Source: an uncultured Prevotella sp. (GTDB taxonomy: Bacteria > Bacteroidota > Bacteroidia > Bacteroidales > Bacteroidaceae). Taken from it: a stretch of DNA of 24,895 nucleotides. Below are positions 20,176 through 24,895 of this stretch, piece by piece. The translations under genes and the position numbers were made by a program. The stretch's first letter is position 1; each line of letters starts with the position of its first letter. Location: the NCBI GenBank assembly GCA_900557255.1, contig USSA01000031.1:1-24895 (forward strand), given 5' to 3'. The notes below the pieces were generated by a model, which saw nothing but the letters and a program-made list of their open reading frames with translations, was not told the origin of the DNA and did not search any database.

Positions 20176-21093
20176 TTAAAACTGATTGCAACGTTCAAAG
20201 AAGTGGATAGCTTCCAACTCTTTCTTCATAGCCTGCTCTTCCTCATCGGTCATGTTGCGGAATGGAGTACGATTTGGACCCAAATCGAAGCCCATCAGCT
20301 TCATGATACGCTTACCGCCTACGATGTTACCACGGTAGTGGCAGATAACGTTGATAACCTCCTGAGCAAAGTTCTGCTTCTCACGTGCAGTTTCGATGTC
20401 GCCGTTCTTCCAAGCCTCAATGATGCCAACCAACTCTTTACCATTGTAGTTGGTCGTACCACCGATACCACCCTGTGCACCACCCTGAGCCAGACTAGGG
20501 AGAATGGTCTCGTCCTGGCCATGGAGCATGTCGTACTTGCCATTCTTGTAAAGACGACACTGGTTATATTCATACAAACTCTCGAAGGTATATTTAATAC
20601 CAGCAAAATTAGGAATTCGTCCATCTACAGCCTTTAATAAATCGAGCATTGGCAAATAAGCACCATTGAATGCAGGTATATGGTAGTAGTAGAAAGGAAG
20701 TTCTGGTGCGGCAGAAGCTATCTCCTCGCAATACTTTACAAGTTCTTCGATACGGCCGATGTGCGGGAATGGAGGAGCCATTGAACCGATACCCCAAACA
20801 CCTAACTTCTGTGCGTGCTCTGCCAAACGACGGCTTTCACGGAGGCAACAGCTGCCTACATGGACGATAATTTTGAAGTCCTTTGGAGCTACGGCTACCC
20901 ATCTCTCAGCAAGGAGCATTCTCTCCTCGGTGGTCAACATATAGCCCTCGCCTGATGAACCATTGATAAATACACCCTTCAGACCGTTCTTCTGAAGCAT
21001 CTTGGCATAAGCCTCGATAGGTTCTAAGTTCACATCACCGTTAGTATAAAAAGGAGTAAACGGTGCATCAATAAGTCCAATGATCTTTTCCAT
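20176..21093 (-). CDS. nanA: N-acetylneuraminate lyase
   Basis: The 305-aa class I aldolase of the DapA/NAL family cleaves Neu5Ac to ManNAc and pyruvate in the cytoplasm. It starts with GLIDAPFTPFYTNGDVN and has the pyruvate-carboxylate loop GSSGEG (45-50), Tyr137 in FYYYHIPAFNG, and Schiff-base Lys167 in GIKYTFESL. GGTTNYNG lies in the later substrate region. The combination YYYHIP plus GIKYT fits neuraminate lyases better than DapA, and the neighbours agree. In Bacteroides the same gene is called nanL. It lies between the MFS transporter gene (44 bp upstream) and the epimerase gene (25 bp downstream), matching the compact lyase-epimerase-transporter set known from B. fragilis. Confidence 0.94.
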   Translation of the reverse strand: MEKIIGLIDAPFTPFYTNGDVNLEPIEAYAKMLQKNGLKGVFINGSSGEGYMLTTEERMLLAERWVAVAPKDFKIIVHVGSCCLRESRRLAEHAQKLGVWGIGSMAPPFPHIGRIEELVKYCEEIASAAPELPFYYYHIPAFNGAYLPMLDLLKAVDGRIPNFAGIKYTFESLYEYNQCRLYKNGKYDMLHGQDETILPSLAQGGAQGGIGGTTNYNGKELVGIIEAWKNGDIETAREKQNFAQEVINVICHYRGNIVGGKRIMKLMGFDLGPNRTPFRNMTDEEEQAMKKELEAIHFFERCNQF

Positions 21094-21137
21094 AATTATA
21101 TATATTAATGTAAGTTAGTTAAAATTTTATCGTTTTT

Positions 21138-22373
21138 TTATTCCAAGTCATCTGTCTTTGGTTTCAAGCAAGCCAACTGAATCGTCAGTGCTGCGATAAC
21201 CACTACACCCAATACGGCAAAAGCCAGCCCCAGATTACCGCCATCTGAGAATTTACCCATTACCTGAGTAACCATTGCTCCAGCAAACACGCCAACCATG
21301 TTCATGATACCATAGGCAGTAGCCCTGTATTTCGCCGAAATAATCTGGCAGAGAATAGGCATATTATTGGCATCAAACATGCCATACCCGACGCCGAAGA
21401 GTAAACCGGCTACCACAACTGCTACCACATTGTGACCGAAGCCCAAGAGGAATAGGGCTGGAATCGTCATACCTAATCCGATAGCACTAGTATAAACACG
21501 ACCGCGGATATTCTTGCGAACCCACTTGTCTGAAAGCACACCTCCGAAGAGGACTCCAAACAAAGAGGAGATTGCGATGGTGATGGTTGACAGCGGACCA
21601 GCCTCTGACATAGGTACATTCAAGTTCTCTGCAAACAAAGTCGGAAGCCAGTTCTTGGTTGCCCAACCAGGGAGAGAAGGAACTGCGAAATAGAAGAGGA
21701 TAACCCAAAATGTCCAAGTAGAAAATACAGCAGATAAGCCTTGTAATAATCCGCCCTTTGTGGACTTTCCCTGCTGAACTTCAGTCGTATTTGCTGTATC
21801 CTTGTTTTTATCGTGCAACAACAGAAGCAACACGACAGAATAAGCAATTCCGAGAATGCCAAACCAGTGGAATGTGGTGTGCCAGGAGAAGGCTGCTGCT
21901 ACGGTAGCACCAAATCCTCCGATAGCCTGACCGACATACAAACCGGTCATGTGAACACCGATAGCCAGAGATCTTGACTTTCCTTCATGCCAGTCGGCAA
22001 TAAGGGATAAGGCAGAAGGGATGTAAAGAGCCTCACTAATACCCATCATCGCTCTCAACATGTAAAGTTGATGGAAACTAGAAGCATATCCCATCAGGTA
22101 GGTCACCAGAGACCATACGAAGAGACTGCCTACTACTAATTTCTTTCGACTGATTCTATCAGCCACGATTCCGGCAAATGGACTCACAATACCATAGATC
22201 CAAAGGAAGACTGCCATCAAAGCGCCAAAGGCTTCAGCCTGCTGCAGTTCCACGATATCAAGCTTCATTGCAGCCTGCATGGTGGATAGCATCTGACGAT
22301 CCATATAGTTGAGAAGAGCTACAACCCAAAGGAGTGCTACAACTAACCAAGGATAAAACTTTCTACTCTTCAT
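21138..22373 (-). CDS. nanT: MFS transporter, probable inner-membrane sialic acid permease (NanT-like)
   Basis: The 411-aa major facilitator has about 12 hydrophobic helices. The first begins WLVVALLWVVALLNYMDRQML, and the loop 2-3 signature appears as FAGIVADRISRKKLV. A central hydrophilic loop (about residues 193-210, DKNKDTANTTEVQQGKS) divides the two halves, and the second half has GGVLSDKWVRKN. It resembles the anion:cation symporter branch that includes hexuronate and sialic acid carriers. As first gene of the operon, just 35 bp from a strong promoter and directly before the lyase gene, it is most likely the proton-coupled Neu5Ac importer, equivalent to B. fragilis NanT. Substrate assignment is by context. 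The start at 22373 opens directly into the first helix. Confidence 0.85.
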   Translation of the reverse strand: MKSRKFYPWLVVALLWVVALLNYMDRQMLSTMQAAMKLDIVELQQAEAFGALMAVFLWIYGIVSPFAGIVADRISRKKLVVGSLFVWSLVTYLMGYASSFHQLYMLRAMMGISEALYIPSALSLIADWHEGKSRSLAIGVHMTGLYVGQAIGGFGATVAAAFSWHTTFHWFGILGIAYSVVLLLLLHDKNKDTANTTEVQQGKSTKGGLLQGLSAVFSTWTFWVILFYFAVPSLPGWATKNWLPTLFAENLNVPMSEAGPLSTITIAISSLFGVLFGGVLSDKWVRKNIRGRVYTSAIGLGMTIPALFLLGFGHNVVAVVVAGLLFGVGYGMFDANNMPILCQIISAKYRATAYGIMNMVGVFAGAMVTQVMGKFSDGGNLGLAFAVLGVVVIAALTIQLACLKPKTDDLE

Positions 22374-22407
22374 TTTATCATTATTAGATTGTTTATTAAT
22401 TTCGGTG

Positions 22408-22439
22408 CAAATATATAACTAATTTTATTAACCTCCAAA
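22408..22439 (-). promoter_or_regulatory. Promoter of the sialic acid operon
   Basis: On the minus strand a TTTG -33 box (22436-22439) lies 20 nt from TATATTTG (22408-22415). Both match the Bacteroidota sigma-ABfr consensus exactly. The predicted start site gives a leader of about 28 nt to the nanT ATG. No equally good internal promoter was found before the downstream genes. Confidence 0.75.
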
Positions 22440-22536
22440 TTATTATGAAACTTTTTTCATTAAAGTGATTAAATAATTTAGTTTAATTTATTTGTGAGCC
22501 ATATTTTGCCTATTATACCTTATTATATTATGCGAT

Positions 22537-22552
22537 AGAATTAATTAATTCT
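22537..22552. promoter_or_regulatory. 16-bp palindrome, candidate operator
   Basis: AGAATTAATTAATTCT is a perfect palindrome midway between the divergent promoters. ROK regulators bind as dimers to inverted repeats, so it is a candidate site. It is almost pure A/T in an AT-rich spacer, so chance is a real alternative. Confidence 0.35.
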
Positions 22553-22677
22553 TTGTTATCTAACAGTATTGATACCATGACATCTCTGATGGCGAGGAGT
22601 TAAATACAAAATACTTGTTATTTTACGCATTTAGATTAATTAACGTATCCTTAATTAAAAAAATAAATTTATTTATT

Positions 22678-22685
22678 TACCTTTG
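22678..22685 (+). promoter_or_regulatory. -7 element for the ROK regulator gene
   Basis: TACCTTTG matches the preferred Bacteroidota -7 sequence and lies 32 bp before the regulator ATG. The upstream -33 region is a run of A/T without a clear TTTG, which would suit a weak or activator-dependent promoter. Confidence 0.6.
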
Positions 22686-22717
22686 CAAGGTAATTGTAGT
22701 TAATAATAAAATGTAGT

Positions 22718-23920
22718 ATGTTAAAAGATATAGTCAATAACACAAAATGGTCCGCTTCAAAGTCGGCTTTAATGAGGCTGCTTATAGAGCGTGGAGGACA
22801 AACTATTGCCGAACTTTCCAAAAGTTTAGGAGTCAGTATCCCATATACGACTAAGACCCTGAACGAACTTATAGAAATCGGTCTGGTACAGGAAACAGGA
22901 AAAAGAGCCCACTATTCAAAGAGGGCTCCTAAAGAGTATGATTTAATTGCCACTTCGGGCTATTTTCTTGGAATAGATACAGGAAAAGATTACCTTACTT
23001 TAGGAATTTGTGATTTTTGTGGTAATATGGTAACTCAGCTAGAGAGAATAGACTTTGTATATGAAAATACCCCAGATTGCTTTGAAAGTCTCATAGCAAT
23101 AATCAACACTTTCATAGAGAAAGAAGGCTTCAAAAAAGAAAATATACAGAATGCATGCATGAGCATTGGCGGCAGAGTTAACCCAGAAATTGGTTGCGCA
23201 TACAATTATTTCACTTGTATAGAAAAACCATTGGCTGATATGCTCTCTCAGAGCCTGAACATACCAGTATGCATTGACAACGACACTCGGTGCATGACCT
23301 ACGGAGAATACCTCAGAGGCGTCTGTAAGGGTGTTAAGAATGTCATTTTTGTTAATGTGAGTTGGGGAATTGGTATCGGTATTATCATCAACGGCAAATT
23401 ATATTTTGGCAAGTCGGGATTTTCTGGGGAAATTGGACATATGCATATATACAATAATGGCATAATTTGTCATTGTGGAAAGACTGGATGCTTGGAAACT
23501 GAGACTTCTGGTTCTGCACTACAACGTAAGATGAATCAGAAGATACAGAATGGTGGCATATCTGTCCTCTCTGACAAAGTGTTGAATCAACACCAAAGTC
23601 TAACACTCCACGATATTCTCGAAGCTATCAAGAAAGAAGATGTGATGAGCATTGAGACGTTACAAATGATGGCAGTAGAATTGGGTACAACCCTTGCTGG
23701 TGTCATCAATATATTCAATCCTGAGATGTTGGTTATAGGAGGAGACCTATCGGTTACTGGTGACTACATAACACAACCAATATGTATGGGAATCAAGAAA
23801 TTCTCTCTCAATATGGTGAACGAAGATTCCAAGATAGAAACATCTACTCTGAAAGACTGTGCAGGATTAATAGGTGCATGCTTAATGGCAAGAAGTAAAA
23901 TGTTACAGGAGCAATATTAA
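22718..23920 (+). CDS. ROK-family transcriptional regulator of the sialic acid operon
   Basis: The 400-aa protein has an N-terminal winged helix (residues about 12-68, with TIAELSKSLGVSIPYTTKTLNELIEIGLV as helix-turn-helix) and a C-terminal ROK domain. The ROK sugar site survives: DNDTR with Asp189, SGEIGH (236-241), and the zinc site His241 plus C-H-C-G-K-T-G-C (251-258). The kinase phosphate motif DxGGT is replaced by DTGKDY (87-92), and the usual LGTG loop is VSWG (214-217). That argues for a sugar-sensing regulator without kinase activity, as in NagC/Mlc. Divergent orientation from nanT implies control of the operon by an intermediate such as ManNAc, GlcNAc or GlcNAc-6-P; the effector is inferred. 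The ATG at 22718 follows an ATG-TAG start-stop pair at 22711-22716. Confidence 0.9.
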   Translation: MLKDIVNNTKWSASKSALMRLLIERGGQTIAELSKSLGVSIPYTTKTLNELIEIGLVQETGKRAHYSKRAPKEYDLIATSGYFLGIDTGKDYLTLGICDFCGNMVTQLERIDFVYENTPDCFESLIAIINTFIEKEGFKKENIQNACMSIGGRVNPEIGCAYNYFTCIEKPLADMLSQSLNIPVCIDNDTRCMTYGEYLRGVCKGVKNVIFVNVSWGIGIGIIINGKLYFGKSGFSGEIGHMHIYNNGIICHCGKTGCLETETSGSALQRKMNQKIQNGGISVLSDKVLNQHQSLTLHDILEAIKKEDVMSIETLQMMAVELGTTLAGVINIFNPEMLVIGGDLSVTGDYITQPICMGIKKFSLNMVNEDSKIETSTLKDCAGLIGACLMARSKMLQEQY

Positions 23921-24165
23921 GCGTTTATGGCAGCGTTAAGGTCATAATCATTTGGGGGACTCTGCCTTAGATTAACAGCTTTACTGCTGTAGTCCGCAAA
24001 GGATTTTGTGTAGTTTCGTACTTGCATTTTGAATAAAGTGTTGGAAAATATTTTGTCTATGCTGATAGCTTGCTCGTATGTATTGACCAGCTTCTGCAGG
24101 TCTTGTTGCATGTATCGGAGATAATTTGCAAAACGGAAGTATTGCTGATATTGCGAAGTTATAGT
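23917..24165 (-). pseudogene. Unidentified ORF remnant (C-terminal fragment)
   Basis: An open minus-strand frame of 82 codons runs from just after a TAA (24166-24168) to a TAA at 23917-23919, overlapping the regulator's stop codon by two bases. The first ATG is at 24111, giving 64 aa; the sequence before it (QYQQYFRFANYLRYM) looks equally protein-like and helical, suggesting the frame once began further upstream. The fragment is rich in Gln, Tyr, Asn and Ser, with no membrane segment, signal peptide or motif that I recognise. No promoter or ribosome binding site is evident. It may be the tail of a truncated gene from a mobile or accessory element. I do not assign a function. Confidence 0.35.
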
Positions 24166-24273
24166 TTAGCCGTTGCAACATTTTTAATTATCAATCCCCT
24201 ATTTTGTAGTAAGACTAATTGTTCATATATATATAGGTTGCTTGTCGTAGCTCATATACCCAAATAAAAAAGC

Positions 24274-24324
24274 AAAGTCCCACCTTAGTACGCATCGTTG
24301 AGAGGCGTACTAAGGTGGGATTTG
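24274..24324. terminator. Strong bidirectional hairpin terminator
   Basis: A perfect 16-bp inverted repeat (TCCCACCTTAGTACGC at 24278-24293, GCGTACTAAGGTGGGA at 24305-24320) encloses an 11-nt loop. The minus-strand side continues into GCTTTTTTATTTG and the plus-strand side into TTTG. It lies between the regulator/remnant and the broken ATPase gene and could end transcription from both sides. Confidence 0.65.
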
Positions 24325-24399
24325 TTACTGCAAAAATATGGTTTAAAATCGTATTATCCAAATGTTTCTAAGAAATCAGCTTATCGGGTAGATGATGGC

Positions 24400-24726
24400 T
24401 TACCGAGCTTGTGGGCACATTTGTACTTCATCGAAAATGATGGCTGATTTGCGTGGCTCCAAGATTACTTGGTAGATTGATTGGAGGCGTAAAAATATGT
24501 AGTTCAACTCCATGAGGTTGTCAAACAGCAGTTTCACTTCCTTAGATGCTTGTACGAAATCTATAAGGATATAGCTTTTGTATTCATTTTCTGCGAAAGC
24601 TTTGGCTGCCGTTGACTTTCCTACCCGGTGTGCTCCTTTGAGCAAGAGAGCTGTGCTACCATTTCTCTCTCGCTTCCATTCGAGCATTTTGTCGTATACT
24701 TTTCTTTTAAATATTCTTTTTCTCAT
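24400..24726 (-). pseudogene. AAA ATPase of the DUF4143 type, truncated by a nonsense codon
   Basis: From the ATG at 24726 (MRKRIFKRKVYDKMLEW) the frame encodes 108 aa. It has the NGSTALLLKGAHRVGKST Walker A region, EYKSYILIDF, and the Walker B strand SAIIFDEVQMCPQAR. This is the start of the AAA domain in ATPases with a C-terminal DUF4143 nuclease-like domain, normally about 400 aa or more. Family members from memory continue PQARQAIK; here CAR is followed by TAA (24400-24402) and then in-frame codons GCC ATC (Ala-Ile), consistent with a single CAA to TAA change. Soon afterwards homology fades, so the remaining gene is also lost. A longer reading from 24876 was rejected because it runs through the direct repeats and upstream of the promoter. 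The intact family's cellular role is poorly understood. Confidence 0.75.
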
Positions 24727-24745
24727 AACTTGCTGATTTTGAGCG

Positions 24746-24777
24746 CAAAGATATATATAAGTTCCAAATCCCCCAAA
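24746..24777 (-). promoter_or_regulatory. Promoter of the truncated AAA ATPase gene
   Basis: TATCTTTG (24746-24753) with a TTTG -33 box (24774-24777) 20 nt upstream on the minus strand matches the Bacteroidota consensus exactly. The -33 box lies inside the first copy of the 23-bp repeat. It decides the start codon at 24726, with a leader of about 13 nt. Confidence 0.65.
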
Positions 24778-24816
24778 TGTTTTTGCTTGAAATGTTCCAA
24801 ATCCCCCAAATGTTTT
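24761..24816. repeat. Two identical 23-bp direct repeats
   Basis: The copies are at 24761-24783 and 24794-24816, 33 bp apart in phase. Each contains GTTCCAAATCCCCCAAATG followed by TTTT. A partial match CCAAATGTTT occurs at 24358-24367, and TCCCCCAAATG occurs in the opposite orientation at 23949-23959. In the minus-strand sense the motif supplies TTTG boxes to the ATPase promoter. Confidence 0.8.
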
Positions 24817-24895
24817 ATGTTTCAATAGGGATGAGCAATACTGCGTTAAATTAATATTTAATCGTCTGTAAATCAATAACTTATATTAAGAAATG

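Larger units (their letters stand above)
22374..22717. other. Divergent control region between nanT and the ROK regulator
   Basis: This is 344 bp of AT-rich DNA without a credible ORF. It holds the operon promoter (22408-22439), a small inverted repeat ATGAAA/TTTCAT at 22445-22460 just upstream of the -33 box, a 16-bp palindrome (22537-22552), and the -7 element of the regulator (22678-22685). The distance between the two promoters leaves ample room for regulator binding. Confidence 0.65.

Noticed and set aside
22711..22716. ATG at 22711 as regulator start
   Set aside because: It is followed at once by TAG; the in-frame coding start is the ATG at 22718.
24727..24876. 50-residue N-terminal extension of the ATPase with repeated KTFGGFGT
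   Set aside because: The repeat peptide is only the translation of the 23-bp DNA repeat and lies upstream of a consensus promoter at 24746-24777, so it cannot be part of the normal product.

Overview
The window looks like a chromosomal segment of a Bacteroidota species, most likely a Prevotella/Segatella-type gut or oral commensal. The evidence is a SusC/SusD pair, repeated promoter matches to the Bacteroidota consensus (TTTG, about 20 nt, TAnnTTTG), A-rich leaders with weak Shine-Dalgarno sequences, and AT-rich intergenic DNA around GC-moderate genes. The genus is inferred from protein style; no marker gene is present.

Positions 1-3280 hold a nitrogen-assimilation block, all on the minus strand: the first 16 codons of a glutamine amidotransferase that reads like AsnB, a small outer-membrane barrel protein (TorF-like), an Amt ammonium channel, and a PII protein with a shortened T-loop. 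The Amt/PII junction carries heptameric GTTTAAT-type repeats. Promoters can be placed for the PII gene and the barrel gene, and a terminator follows the barrel gene.

Positions 3400-22439 look like one long minus-strand operon for harvesting and degrading sialylated, GlcNAc-containing glycans. It appears to start from a near-perfect promoter at 22408-22439 and end at a terminator at 3400-3440. In transcription order it encodes a NanT-like MFS transporter, N-acetylneuraminate lyase, N-acylglucosamine 2-epimerase, a GH33 sialidase, a SusC/SusD (NanO/NanU-like) outer-membrane importer, a NanM-like Kelch mutarotase lipoprotein, a degraded ROK kinase remnant, NagB, a NagB-like/PIG-L fusion protein, a GH20 beta-hexosaminidase, and a decayed GH2 beta-galactosidase. 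The inferred logic is as follows. The sialidase, galactosidase and hexosaminidase trim glycans. NanO/NanU import the sialic acid, NanM converts its anomer and NanT carries it across the inner membrane. NanA and NanE then make GlcNAc. A kinase and a deacetylase are still needed before NagB. The kinase slot is a pseudogene here, and the only deacetylase-like domain is the PIG-L half of the fusion.

A divergent ROK-family regulator (22718-23920) faces the operon across a 344-bp AT-rich control region with a 16-bp palindrome. The right end (23917-24895) is a patch of debris: an unassigned C-terminal ORF remnant, a strong 16-bp-stem hairpin, and an AAA ATPase of the DUF4143 type cut short by a nonsense codon. 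That ATPase's promoter overlaps a 23-bp direct repeat.

The strongest observations are the NagB-like/PIG-L fusion whose NagB half has lost its catalytic residues, the GH2 gene with three or four separate lesions, and the ROK kinase fossil inside the sialic acid operon.
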